Assembly (NCBI GenBank): GCA_963746905.1 | Contig: CAVVCY010000003.1 | Coordinates: 496,001 to 560,000, forward strand | DNA length: 64,000 nucleotides | From: JALYNX01 sp963746905 | Lineage (GTDB): Bacteria > Actinomycetota > Acidimicrobiia > Spongiisociales > ZC4RG35 | Direction of reading: 5' to 3' | Part shown: one piece after another, positions 55,362-63,755 of the stretch | How the letters are laid out: every line of letters begins with the position of its first letter | How positions within the stretch are numbered: the stretch's first letter is position 1 | Notes under the pieces: model-generated | Told to the model about the DNA's origin: nothing | Databases searched by the model: none | Seen by the model: the letters and a program-made list of their open reading frames with translations, nothing else | Made by a program: the position numbers and the translations under genes

Positions 55362-55933
55362 CATCGCCAGGGACCGAGGCCGACCTACTGGCACTTGTCA
55401 TCTCTGGCGATCGGGACGCATTCGACTCGATCATGCGAGCCCAGGAAGACCGGGTCTTCTCCGTCTGCCTTCGAATCCTTGGTGACCGGGAGAACGCCCT
55501 CGACGCCACCCAGGACACATTTCTCACCGTCTTCAGGAAAGCAGCCCAGTTCAAGGGCGACTCGGCTCTGGGGACCTGGATCTACCGAATCGCAGTCAAC
55601 ACCTGTTACGACCAGATTCGGAGATCGAAACGACGGCAAACCGAGGCCATGCCTGACCACTTCGAGCCAGCTGACCCGGCGTCTGAGGACGCCATCAATT
55701 CGGCGGGTCTGCGGGCCGAGATCGAGCTGGCACTGGCTGCCCTGCCGCCTGATTTCAGGGCGGCAGTGGTGCTGTCCGACCTCGAGGGGATGTCCCTGCC
55801 GGACATCGCCACGGTGCTCGATATCCCGGTTGGGACTGTGAAGTCGCGGGTGTTTCGTGGGCGGCGGCTGTTGGCAGAACTGATGGGGAACCAAACCACG
55901 GCGCACGACCATCAAAGAGATACGGATGCATGA
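55358..55933 (+). CDS. sigM: ECF sigma factor, SigM-like
   Basis: This encodes 191 residues from a GTG overlapping the pseudokinase stop (GTGA). Sigma-2 includes DAFDSIMRAQEDRVFSVCLR and LDATQDTFLTVFRKA; sigma-4 includes LPPDFRAAVVLSDLEGMS and GTVKSRVFRGRR. SigM naming rests on synteny with anti-sigma, trxB, trxA, cwlM and parB-parA, as in mycobacteria. Likely targets are envelope-stress genes; no binding sites were verified. Confidence 0.86.
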   Translation: MTSPGTEADLLALVISGDRDAFDSIMRAQEDRVFSVCLRILGDRENALDATQDTFLTVFRKAAQFKGDSALGTWIYRIAVNTCYDQIRRSKRRQTEAMPDHFEPADPASEDAINSAGLRAEIELALAALPPDFRAAVVLSDLEGMSLPDIATVLDIPVGTVKSRVFRGRRLLAELMGNQTTAHDHQRDTDA

Positions 55934-56711
55934 CCACGACCTCGACCTGATCGCCTCCCTGGCCGACGGCTCCCTCGAAGAAGGGGCTGAGGCCCGCGCC
56001 CTGGTGGAGACATGCGAGATTTGTCGTCACGAATACGACACCCAGGTGTCGGTGTTGGGCGCGCTCTCGGGGCTGCAGTCGGCCCGATTGACCGATCTCG
56101 AGAAGGCGGGCCTGCATCGGGACCTTTGGACCGAGCTTCGCAGTGAGGCCGTCGAGGAGAGACGGGTCATTCCCTGGTGGTATCGGTTGTCGTATGCCGC
56201 GGCCGGACTCTTCGTGATGGTGGGCCTGGTCGCCGTTCTCGGACAGAATGTCTTCAACTCCGAGGGTGACGAAGCTGCGACCACATTTTCTGAGGTCTCG
56301 TCTGGGCTCGACGGCGGCACTTCCGCCGAGTCGGTAGCCCCCCTGGTCTCCCCCCAAGCGGACCAGAGTGGCGGAGCGGCGCCAACCACCACCGCCGGCG
56401 CCACTGCCACCACCGCCGGCACTTCTCCCTCCGTCAGCACCACTCTCGCCGCTGAGAGTGTGGAGCCCGATTTCGAGGCGGTTGCCGCTGAGACCCGCCA
56501 GGGGGAGCTGCCACCCGCCGACCGGGCCTTGGTCACGCAGAAAGCCGAATGCCTTGGTGCCGCCGGGCTCGAGAACTACGAGTTCAAGGGCTCCATCGAG
56601 CAAGATCGCACTTACTTGGTTGCGGTACCAGCCGGGGTGGCGCTCGATTCGGATACTCCGGTCGCTTTCGTGGACGCCGACACCTGTGAAGTAGTGCACG
56701 TCGAAGAGTGA
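55926..56711 (+). CDS. Membrane anti-sigma factor of SigM (RsmA-like)
   Basis: This encodes 261 residues starting inside the sigM 3' end. The cytoplasmic N-terminus has VETCEICRHEYD, a CxxC that resembles the zinc anti-sigma motif although the usual preceding His is absent. One helix follows (LSYAAAGLFVMVGLVAVLG), then an Ala/Thr-rich extracellular linker and a small domain with two Cys. It should hold SigM inactive at the membrane. Confidence 0.8.
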   Translation: MHDHDLDLIASLADGSLEEGAEARALVETCEICRHEYDTQVSVLGALSGLQSARLTDLEKAGLHRDLWTELRSEAVEERRVIPWWYRLSYAAAGLFVMVGLVAVLGQNVFNSEGDEAATTFSEVSSGLDGGTSAESVAPLVSPQADQSGGAAPTTTAGATATTAGTSPSVSTTLAAESVEPDFEAVAAETRQGELPPADRALVTQKAECLGAAGLENYEFKGSIEQDRTYLVAVPAGVALDSDTPVAFVDADTCEVVHVEE

Positions 56712-56743
56712 TTCTCGAAAGTCGCTCACTAACCTCGCCTCCT

Positions 56744-57013
56744 ATGGAGGACTACGCAGTCAAATTCGCCGAGTTCTTGGAACAACTCGCGATCCGGATC
56801 AGATCTGTGACCGTCGATCGGGTGGCGAAGGGCATCCGCCTGACCGGCTTGGGAATCCTGGCCCTCACCCTTGCGTTCACCGCATTGCTGTTCCTGTTGT
56901 TCGCCATATTCGGGGCGCTTGAGATCCCACTGACGACTGCAGGGGCACTGGCAGTTATCGGTGCTCTCTTTGTAGGCGTTGGCACCTATCTCTGGATCAA
57001 GCGAACCTCCTGA
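56744..57013 (+). CDS. Small two-helix membrane protein
   Basis: This encodes 89 residues from ATG 56744. A charged N-terminal helix (EDYAVKFAEFLEQLAIRIRS) is followed by two membrane helices and a short basic end. Holin-like or envelope-associated small proteins of this type occur in the actinobacterial sigM-trx region, but the function is unknown. It lies between the anti-sigma gene and trxB, closely spaced. Confidence 0.65.
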   Translation: MEDYAVKFAEFLEQLAIRIRSVTVDRVAKGIRLTGLGILALTLAFTALLFLLFAIFGALEIPLTTAGALAVIGALFVGVGTYLWIKRTS

Positions 57014-57020
57014 AAGAACA

Positions 57021-57947
57021 ATGACTCACGAGAAGCTGATAATCATCGGATCCGGTCCGGCAGGTCTGACCGCGGCCCTCTACGCGTCTCGCGCAGATCT
57101 AGGACCTTTGGTCTTCGAAGGGTCGGCCGCAGGTGGTCAATTGATGATCACCACCGACGTCGAGAACTATCCGGGCTTCCCCGACGGGATTCTTGGGCCC
57201 GAGCTCATGGACCAATTTCGCAAGCAGGCCGAGCGATTCGGGGCCCGTCTCCGCCAGATCGACGTCACCGAGGTCGACCTCAGCTCACGGCCCTACCGTC
57301 TGAAAGTGGGTGCCGATGAGTTCACCGCCGATGCGGTGATCATCGCCACCGGTGCCTCGGCCAAGTGGCTGGGAATCCCCGGCGAGGAGCAGCTGACCGG
57401 GCGCGGAGTTTCCGCCTGTGCCACCTGTGACGGGTTCTTCTTCAGAGACCAGGAGTTGATCGTCGTCGGTGGTGGCGACACCGCCATGGAGGAAGCCCTG
57501 TTCCTCACCAAGTTCGCCTCCAAGGTGACCATCGCCCATCGCCGCGACGAGTTCCGTGCCTCGAAGATCATGGCGAGCCGGGTCATGGAGCATCCAAAGA
57601 TCGATGTGATGTGGAACACCGTGGTCACTGAGATCCATGGAGACGCCACGGTCTCGTCAGTGACCCTGGAAGACACTGTCTCTGGGGAGCGTCGGGAAAT
57701 GGCGGCGAACGGTGTCTTCGTGGCCATCGGGCACAGACCGAACACCGAGATCTTCGCCGGCCAGCTCGACCTCGATGCCAACGGCTACCTCCTCACCGTG
57801 GGTGACGGAAGCACTCGCACCAAGTTGGAAGGAGTGTTTGTCGCTGGTGATGTCGCCGACCACATCTATCGTCAGGCCGTCACCGCGGCCGGAACCGGAT
57901 GCATGGCTGCAATCGACGCCGAGCGGTGGCTGGCAGACCAGGAATGA
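57021..57947 (+). CDS. trxB: Thioredoxin reductase
   Basis: This encodes 308 residues. The FAD loop is IIGSGPAGLTAALYASRA, the redox pair CATCDGFFF is intact, and the NADPH loop VVGGGDTAMEEAL and the FAD site FVAGDVADHIYRQAVTAAGTGC-type end are present. It reduces thioredoxin with NADPH; trxA follows 53 bases later. ATG 57021 is the family start. Confidence 0.97.
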   Translation: MTHEKLIIIGSGPAGLTAALYASRADLGPLVFEGSAAGGQLMITTDVENYPGFPDGILGPELMDQFRKQAERFGARLRQIDVTEVDLSSRPYRLKVGADEFTADAVIIATGASAKWLGIPGEEQLTGRGVSACATCDGFFFRDQELIVVGGGDTAMEEALFLTKFASKVTIAHRRDEFRASKIMASRVMEHPKIDVMWNTVVTEIHGDATVSSVTLEDTVSGERREMAANGVFVAIGHRPNTEIFAGQLDLDANGYLLTVGDGSTRTKLEGVFVAGDVADHIYRQAVTAAGTGCMAAIDAERWLADQE

Positions 57948-58000
57948 TCTTAGGGTGGGTTTCGTTCACCCTGAGAGCAGACAAGGAGTAGGAACCAGAC

Positions 58001-58318
58001 ATGGCCGAGATCGTCACCCTGAATGACGGCACCTTCAATGAGGCGATAAGCGCCGACAAGCCGATACTCGTCGACTTCTGGGCGGAATGGTGCGGCCCCT
58101 GTCGAATCATCGAGCCGGTCCTGAAGGAAATGGCGACCGAGAACGAAAACATCACATTCGGCAAGCTGAACATCGACCACCACCCGATGCCGGCGGCCAA
58201 TAACGATGTGATGAGCATTCCCACCCTGATCCTCTTCAAGGACGGCGTCGAGAAAAAGCGGATAGTCGGCGCCGCCCCCAAACATCGGCTGCTTCAAGAG
58301 CTCGCCGAGTTCTTGTAG
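58001..58318 (+). CDS. trxA: Thioredoxin
   Basis: This encodes 105 residues with the classical WAEWCGPCRIIEP active site, the cis-Pro in MSIPTLILF and the usual C-terminal helix. It is the electron carrier for TrxB. The stop codon overlaps a perfect 18-bp palindrome. Confidence 0.97.
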   Translation: MAEIVTLNDGTFNEAISADKPILVDFWAEWCGPCRIIEPVLKEMATENENITFGKLNIDHHPMPAANNDVMSIPTLILFKDGVEKKRIVGAAPKHRLLQELAEFL

Positions 58319-58387
58319 TACCCGGTACCGGGTACTTGGCCAGAGAGATTGTTCCGGTCCAAATACCAAGTACCAGATACCTAATAC
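58318..58387. repeat. Palindrome plus degenerate GGTACTTGG-type repeat
   Basis: GTACCCGGTACCGGGTAC (58318-58335) is a perfect 18-bp palindrome overlapping the trxA stop. It is followed at 58361-58387 by an inverted copy of the degenerate repeat seen at 38868-38900. It may act as a weak terminator for trxA; there is no U-tract. Confidence 0.55.
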
Positions 58388-58435
58388 GATCTCGCTGGAT
58401 CACGCTAAGGCCGTCTCTCGTGCCACCATGTGCCC

Positions 58436-59404
58436 ATGCGGCTCTACCGCCTCGGTGACGACGGTGACCCAGTCCGGGATATCCAGGATCGTCTCAGCTC
58501 ACTCGGATACGAGTCCAACCCTGATCCACGTGGTGATTTCGGCGAGAGCACCATGGTCGCAGTCAAAGAGTTCCAAAAGGCGAAGGGTCTGGCGGTAGAC
58601 GGCATCGTTGGCCCTGACACATGGAGATCCCTCTATGAGGCCGGCTACCGGCTGGGAGATCGACTGCTCTTCTTCCGACGACCCATGTTCCGCGGCGAAG
58701 ACGTGGTCGAGCTCCAATCACGCCTGAACTCGATGGGATTCGACGCGGGGAAGGTGGATGGGATCTTCGGCCCCAAGACCGAGGCAGCAGTCGTGGAGTT
58801 TCAACACAACCGCAACCTCGCCGAGGACGGCAGGGCCGGTCCGGAGGTGGTGACCGAGTTGCTCCTTGTCACCCGCGGCGAGATGAAAGAGAGTCGTCAC
58901 GCCGTCCGCGAGCGGGAGTGGCTCCGATTGCTACCGGCCACGGTGGCGGGCGCCAGGATCTACCTGGACGCCGGCTGCCGTGACCCCCATGAGGCAACCG
59001 TGGCTTGGGAGGCAGCCTCAACTGCAGCTCTGAACCTCCAGGAACTGGGCGGGATTCCTGTGATGTCTCGATCGCAGGATGCGACGCTCCCCGAGCGAGT
59101 CCGGGCCCAACGCGCCAACCGCGTGGGATCAGACCTGATCGTGGCGTTCCAGATGAGCCCCGACGGTGACGACTGCATCTTCTTCTTCGCCACCGAGCAC
59201 AGCAGCTCGTCGGCGGGGGAGATGCTGGCACGATCGATCGCGTCGATCACCGGAGACAAGGTGGAGGGTCGGGCCAGCGCGTTGCTAAAAGACACCAGCG
59301 CGCCGGCGGTGGTGGTATCCCGGGCGAAACTCGACGACGAAATCGGCCTCGCCGTCGTCGACGGAATAACCCGATTCTTCGCCAACGCCGCCGCTACCCG
59401 GTGA
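58436..59404 (+). CDS. cwlM: CwlM-like cytoplasmic pseudo-amidase with two peptidoglycan-binding domains
   Basis: This encodes 322 residues without a signal peptide (GTG 58430 is an alternative start). Two PG_binding_1 domains are seen: GDPVRDIQDRLSSLGY to VDGIVGPDTWRSL, and GEDVVELQSRLNSMGF to VDGIFGPKTEAAV. The last 190 residues resemble amidase_3, but the zinc His of GHGG reads GCRD, and the SxHxN region reads VAFQMS. It thus looks non-catalytic. Mycobacterial CwlM is a cytoplasmic regulator of MurA; the same role is inferred here. Confidence 0.82.
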   Translation: MRLYRLGDDGDPVRDIQDRLSSLGYESNPDPRGDFGESTMVAVKEFQKAKGLAVDGIVGPDTWRSLYEAGYRLGDRLLFFRRPMFRGEDVVELQSRLNSMGFDAGKVDGIFGPKTEAAVVEFQHNRNLAEDGRAGPEVVTELLLVTRGEMKESRHAVREREWLRLLPATVAGARIYLDAGCRDPHEATVAWEAASTAALNLQELGGIPVMSRSQDATLPERVRAQRANRVGSDLIVAFQMSPDGDDCIFFFATEHSSSSAGEMLARSIASITGDKVEGRASALLKDTSAPAVVVSRAKLDDEIGLAVVDGITRFFANAAATR

Positions 59405-60242
59405 AGCTGCGGTAGATCCTCTCCAGGTCTTCAAGCGAGCCGAACTTGATCTCCAGCTTGCCCTTCTCGTTCCGATAGTCGATCTTCACCGGGGCACCGA
59501 GACGCTCTCCGAGGCGCTTCTCCAGCTCGATGATTTCCACCGGCCGGAGTGCCTTCACCCTGGTAGTAGCCCCGGTCTCCAGGGATTTGCGAGTCCGAAC
59601 GGCTTCCTCCATCTGCCTGACGCTCCATCCCTCGGCGATGGCGCGCTCCGCGAGATGGGTGGCATACGCCGTGTCCTCCATCCCAACCAGGGCTCTGACG
59701 TGACCGGCTGAAAGCTCGCCATTGTCGACGTGGGCCTGGATCTCCTGCGGCAGCTGGAGGAGCCGCAGCGTGTTGGAGATCGCAGGCCGGGACTTCCCCA
59801 CCCGATCGGCGACTTGCTCCTGGGTCATTCCATAATTTTCCAGGAGGTGGTGATAGGCGTTTGCCTCTTCCAAAGGGCTCAGATCCTGTCTTTGCACGTT
59901 CTCGACAAGGGCCTCGACCAGGGTCGACGAACCGGTCGCCTCCCGGACCACTGCCGGGATCGTGGCAAGCCCGGCGCGTTTCGCAGCCCGCCATCTTCGC
60001 TCTCCGGCGATCAGCACCAGTCCACTTCCGGTGTCGGTGACCACTATTGGTTGGAGGACACCCACCTCTTTCATCGAGGCGGCCAACTCCTCGAGGGTGT
60101 CGTCGTCGAATCGAGTCCGTGGCTGGTCGGGGTTGGCCGCAATGCTGTCCACCGGCACCATCCTGAAACCACTTGGTTCGACGGTGGATGTGGGGATCAG
60201 AGCATCCAGACCACGGCCCAGACCGGAGCGTCTTGTCGTCAT
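59394..60242 (-). CDS. parB: Chromosome-partitioning protein ParB
   Basis: This encodes 282 residues. RSGLGRGLDALIP is the ParA-contact N-terminus. The CTPase/clamp region includes AGERRWRAAKRAGLATIPAVVR, and the helix-turn-helix VADRVGKSRPAISNTLRLL binds parS. The C-terminal dimer domain is present. It overlaps the convergent cwlM by 11 bases and follows parA with one base between. Confidence 0.96.
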   Translation of the reverse strand: MTTRRSGLGRGLDALIPTSTVEPSGFRMVPVDSIAANPDQPRTRFDDDTLEELAASMKEVGVLQPIVVTDTGSGLVLIAGERRWRAAKRAGLATIPAVVREATGSSTLVEALVENVQRQDLSPLEEANAYHHLLENYGMTQEQVADRVGKSRPAISNTLRLLQLPQEIQAHVDNGELSAGHVRALVGMEDTAYATHLAERAIAEGWSVRQMEEAVRTRKSLETGATTRVKALRPVEIIELEKRLGERLGAPVKIDYRNEKGKLEIKFGSLEDLERIYRSFTG

Positions 60243-60244
60243 CG

Positions 60245-61033
60245 CTACTTCTCCTTCAGCCCATGGCGTTTCCGGAATTCCTTACCCAGATGGCGATATG
60301 CGATTGCTCCCCGGCTCATCGGGTCGAAAGCCTCAATTGGCTCCCCGTACGACGGAGCTTCGGAAAGGCGCACCGACCGGGGAATGACACTGCGATAGGC
60401 GATCTCTCCAAAATGCTCGCGCACCTGGTGGGCCACGTCCTTGGACAGCTTGGTCCGACCGTCGTACATGGTAAGGACCACCCCTCCGACCTTCAATCTT
60501 GGGTTGAGGTTTGTTGTGACCAACTGCACGTTCTTCAGCAGCTGACTCAGCCCTTCCAGGGCGTAGTACTCGCACTGGATCGGAATCATCACTTCGTCGG
60601 CTGCGGTTAGGGCGTTGACGGTGAGCAAGCCCAACGACGGAGGACAGTCGATGAGTATCACGTCATGACCATCACCCGAGGTCTGAATTGCGTTCCGGAG
60701 ACGGGTTTCACGTGAAAACAGAGAAACCAGCTCGATTTCGGCACCGGCGAGATCGATCGTGGCCGGCACCACAAACAAATCCCGGACCGAAGTGGGCTCG
60801 ATGGCGTCGACCAACTCCGACTCCTTGAGCATCACGTCATAGATGGACACATCGATCGAAGCCCGATCGATTCCGAGGCCACTGGTTGCATTCCCCTGAG
60901 GGTCGAGGTCGATGAGCAGGGTGCGTTGGCCTTGGAACGCCAACGCCGCAGCGAGATTGATCGCTGTCGTCGATTTGCCGACCCCACCCTTCTGGTTGGC
61001 GAGGGCTACGACCAGTGGTCCATGATCTGTCAC
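60245..61033 (-). CDS. parA: Chromosome-partitioning ATPase ParA (Soj)
   Basis: This encodes 262 residues. The deviant Walker A is NQKGGVGKSTTAIN, with LLIDLDPQGNATSGLG and DVILIDCPPSLGLLTVNAL. It drives ParB-parS complexes apart. The gene contains a parS-like site at 60704 and overlaps rsmG by four bases. Confidence 0.96.
   Translation of the reverse strand: MTDHGPLVVALANQKGGVGKSTTAINLAAALAFQGQRTLLIDLDPQGNATSGLGIDRASIDVSIYDVMLKESELVDAIEPTSVRDLFVVPATIDLAGAEIELVSLFSRETRLRNAIQTSGDGHDVILIDCPPSLGLLTVNALTAADEVMIPIQCEYYALEGLSQLLKNVQLVTTNLNPRLKVGGVVLTMYDGRTKLSKDVAHQVREHFGEIAYRSVIPRSVRLSEAPSYGEPIEAFDPMSRGAIAYRHLGKEFRKRHGLKEK
60704..60719. promoter_or_regulatory. parS-like site inside parA
   Basis: GGTTTCACGTGAAAAC has the full palindromic core TTTCACGTGAAA and 13 of 16 matches to the consensus TGTTTCACGTGAAACA. 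It is expected to load ParB near the origin. Confidence 0.7.
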
Positions 61034-61632
61034 GTTTGACGCATCTTAAGAAGCCAGATCCTGTGGTCAAGGACCGTTGGTGGGATCTCGATAACGGTCC
61101 ATCCCTCGTCATCGGGTCTTTGGGTCCAGGAGCCGCCCAACACCGCGATCCCATCAGGACTCAGCATGGGGTAGAACAACTCTCGGGCCCGCGCTGGGGG
61201 GAGAGTGGCCCGGGATACGATGGTGGTTTCCCGACTGGTGCGCCGTTCGATTTCCCCTTGTTCTACGGTGACATTTTCAAGCTCCAGGATTCGAATTGCC
61301 CGTCGCATTAGATCGGTCCGACGACCAGAACGATCGAGCAGTGTGAACGAAGTGCTGACCAGGGTGATGGCAAGTGGGATCCCGGGCAGGCCCACACCCG
61401 AGCCGACATCGAGCACTCTCTCTGGGACGGTATCGAAGGCGCCGGCGAAGATAAGTGAATCACCGATGTGGCGGTCGTGAACCCGATCTCGTTCTCGGGG
61501 CCCGAGGCCACCGGCATCGATCGCCTCCGTCGCCAGCCACTGCTCGTAGATCTCGAGACGCCCGACTGCTTTCGAGTCGAGTTTCAGACCGGCCCATTGC
61601 GCACACCGGTCCCAGATCTCAAAGTGTTTCAC
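61030..61632 (-). CDS. rsmG: 16S rRNA m7G527 methyltransferase RsmG (GidB)
   Basis: This encodes 200 residues. The SAM site is VLDVGSGVGLPGIPLAI; RHIGDSLIF (as DRHIGDSL) and the later VSRATLPPARARELFYPML are family blocks. It methylates G527 of 16S rRNA. A parS-like site lies over its start codon region. Confidence 0.95.
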   Translation of the reverse strand: MKHFEIWDRCAQWAGLKLDSKAVGRLEIYEQWLATEAIDAGGLGPRERDRVHDRHIGDSLIFAGAFDTVPERVLDVGSGVGLPGIPLAITLVSTSFTLLDRSGRRTDLMRRAIRILELENVTVEQGEIERRTSRETTIVSRATLPPARARELFYPMLSPDGIAVLGGSWTQRPDDEGWTVIEIPPTVLDHRIWLLKMRQT

Positions 61633-61640
61633 GTGAAACC
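61625..61640. promoter_or_regulatory. parS-like site at the rsmG start
   Basis: TGTTTCACGTGAAACC matches the parS consensus at 15 of 16 positions. It overlaps the rsmG ATG region and lies close to the expected origin. Confidence 0.88.
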
Positions 61641-61671
61641 GGACTCTATCGGCGCAGACCCATCGTCTATG

Positions 61672-61703
61672 GAGAAAAGGGGACCTTCCGGTCCCCTTTT
61701 CTC
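61672..61703 (-). terminator. Terminator after khpB
   Basis: GAGAAAAGGGGACC pairs perfectly with GGTCCCCTTTTCTC over a TTCC loop, a 14-bp stem with A/T-rich base. It lies between khpB and rsmG, so it ends the rnpA-yidD-yidC-khpB transcript and leaves rsmG-parA-parB to their own promoter. Confidence 0.85.
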
Positions 61704-61724
61704 ATCGACTTGATGGGTAGAAGG

Positions 61725-62606
61725 TCATTCCTCTTCAGACAGATAAGGGACGTCCTCCACCGCGTCCTCGTCATCACCCAGGCCCTCGTCGACCCGGGTC
61801 AAGACCACGTAGCGACGTGGCGTTTCGCCCTCGGAGTAGGACTGAACTCCTTCGTGAGCAGCTGCGGCGTCGTGGATCACCTTGCGATCGGCTGGACTCA
61901 TCGGCTCGAGCATGATCTCCCCGCCTTCGGCCATGAGTTGCTCGATCAGTTGCTCGGCGTAAATGGTCAGAGCCTGACGACGGCGCTCCGCATAGCCGGC
62001 GATGTCGAGTCGGAGCCGGGCAGTGTCTTGGGCGTAACGTTGCATGACGGTGCGGGTCAACTCGTGGATCGCTGATCTCACCGAGCCCCGCACTCCGACC
62101 AGGGCCTCGGTCTGATCACCGCTGACATCGGCGACGATAACGTCCTCGACAACAACGGTCGATACCGCGCCTTCCAACCCGTAGGCGGCGACCAGTCCCT
62201 CGAGGAATTCGCCGGCGATTCGAGCCTGGTCCTCGATAGTCATTACCGGGCGATCGTCAATCCGGGGTTGATCATTTCTGTCCTGACGATTCATGTCGCG
62301 ACCCTTGCTGTTGGCATTGCTCTTCTGTCGGTTGTCCCCATTGTTACCCGATTTCGGAGCTTCCTGTCGGGCTCGATTGTCAGTGCGTGGCTCCTTGGGG
62401 TTGCGACGTCGCTCATTGCGGCGACGCCGTGTCTTGCGCTGGGTCACGCGATACACCCCATCCTGACCACCAATACCGAGAAAGCCCTTTTCCGGTTCTT
62501 GCAGCACCTCGATCGCGATCTGCTCACGATCCGTGATCCCGAATTCGGTCATCGCTGCCTCGACCGCCAGATCCACGGTGCGCGCCCGCACCTCTAGATA
62601 ATCCAC
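61725..62606 (-). CDS. khpB: RNA-binding protein KhpB (Jag, SpoIIIJ-associated)
   Basis: This encodes 293 residues from a GTG at 62606, preceded by AGGAGG and one base after the yidC stop. The N-terminal Jag domain reads YLEVRARTVDLAVEAAMTEF and EPEKGFLGIGGQDGV. A long Arg/Asn/Lys-rich linker follows, then a KH domain and R3H (RYVVLTRVDEG end). The extended polar linker is longer than in many homologues. It binds RNA and works with YidC-linked processes. Confidence 0.92.
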   Translation of the reverse strand: MDYLEVRARTVDLAVEAAMTEFGITDREQIAIEVLQEPEKGFLGIGGQDGVYRVTQRKTRRRRNERRRNPKEPRTDNRARQEAPKSGNNGDNRQKSNANSKGRDMNRQDRNDQPRIDDRPVMTIEDQARIAGEFLEGLVAAYGLEGAVSTVVVEDVIVADVSGDQTEALVGVRGSVRSAIHELTRTVMQRYAQDTARLRLDIAGYAERRRQALTIYAEQLIEQLMAEGGEIMLEPMSPADRKVIHDAAAAHEGVQSYSEGETPRRYVVLTRVDEGLGDDEDAVEDVPYLSEEE

Positions 62607-62607
62607 G

Positions 62608-63510
62608 TCATCTCCTCCTGCGCCTGCGGCGCTTGTCAGCTGCCCCCGACTGCGGCTTCTTGGGATCGGCATCGCCCGATTCGATCGCCTGGTCCGATTC
62701 CTCTGGAGCTGCACCGGGGGTGGGTCGCCCATCGAGTTTGAAAATCAAGGCCTGTTGGCCGAGTCGGAACAGGTTGGAGGTAGTCCAATAGAGCACCAGG
62801 CCGGCCGGAAAGTTCCACGATATAAACCCAATGAACAAAGGCATGATCTTGGTCAGAGCCTGTTGGGCGCCGGCGCCTTTCTGGTCGGTGGGTCGCACCT
62901 GGCCATAGGTCGAATGCCATTGCTGCACGTATTGGCTGGCCACCATGATCGCCATCAGGATCAGATAGGGCACCGCGACCGCAAGACTGATCGAGAACGC
63001 CTGGCTGGGGGTAACCCTCAGGTTCATCCCTAGGAACAGCTTGTCGGTTCCATCCATCAAGGCGATCCCGAGGGCGGATAGTGGGTTGACCGGATGGGCC
63101 GCCCCCTCGACTAGAACGGTGGTAGAGCCTTCCACGAAGATCAGGGGGGTCCTCAGCAACCGGAAGAGGGCGAACCAGATCGGCATCTGCACCAGCAGAG
63201 GGAGCAAACAGCCCCCTGGAGTGGCGCCGGCGGACTTCTGCAACGCCATGAGCTGCTTTTGCATCTCCTGGGGGTCGTCCTTGTACTCCTTCTGCAGCCG
63301 TTTGATCTCCGGTTGGATGGCCTGGAAGGCACGGGTCGCCCGGGTCTGTTTCAGGGTGAGGGGGAACACCAGGATGTTGATGAAGATCGTGAGCAGGATG
63401 ATGGCGAGCCCGAGCCCGGTGCCCTCATCGAAAGGTGGCACCAGGAAGTCGTAGAAGAAGGCAAGGACGGTGCCCAAGGCCTGCTCGAGAAGGCTGAACA
63501 GACGACCCAT
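62608..63510 (-). CDS. yidC: Membrane protein insertase YidC
   Basis: This encodes 300 residues. The conserved insertase core has LTIFINILVFPLTLKQTRATRAFQ with the groove Arg, GGCLLPLLVQMPIWFALFRLL and WTTSNLFRLGQQAL. It is the short actinobacterial form without the large periplasmic domain. The C-terminus ends in eight or more Arg/Lys residues, a ribosome-binding tail. It inserts membrane proteins with or without SecYEG. Confidence 0.95.
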   Translation of the reverse strand: MGRLFSLLEQALGTVLAFFYDFLVPPFDEGTGLGLAIILLTIFINILVFPLTLKQTRATRAFQAIQPEIKRLQKEYKDDPQEMQKQLMALQKSAGATPGGCLLPLLVQMPIWFALFRLLRTPLIFVEGSTTVLVEGAAHPVNPLSALGIALMDGTDKLFLGMNLRVTPSQAFSISLAVAVPYLILMAIMVASQYVQQWHSTYGQVRPTDQKGAGAQQALTKIMPLFIGFISWNFPAGLVLYWTTSNLFRLGQQALIFKLDGRPTPGAAPEESDQAIESGDADPKKPQSGAADKRRRRRRR

Positions 63511-63755
63511 TACTGGGCTCTCCAGGTTTCAGGGACCGGGTCGTAGCCACCCGGGCGCAGTGGATGGCATCTGCCGATCCGCTTCATACCGAGCCAGCTG
63601 CCGCGAATCACACCAAATCGGGTGATCGCCTCGGCGGTGTAATGAGAGCACGTCGGCTGGTATCGGCAGTTCGCCCTCAGGTTGGGAGCTACCAATTTCT
63701 GGTAAATCATGATCATCCCCACCGCCAGGAATCGAGGGCGCAGCCAATCAGGCAT
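63510..63755 (-). CDS. yidD: Membrane protein insertion efficiency factor YidD
   Basis: This encodes 81 residues with the DUF37 core YQKLVAPNLRANCRYQPTCSHY, the three Cys residues and HPLRPGGYDPVP. It lies between rnpA and yidC, the usual position, overlapping both. It assists YidC-dependent insertion. Confidence 0.94.
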   Translation of the reverse strand: MPDWLRPRFLAVGMIMIYQKLVAPNLRANCRYQPTCSHYTAEAITRFGVIRGSWLGMKRIGRCHPLRPGGYDPVPETWRAQ

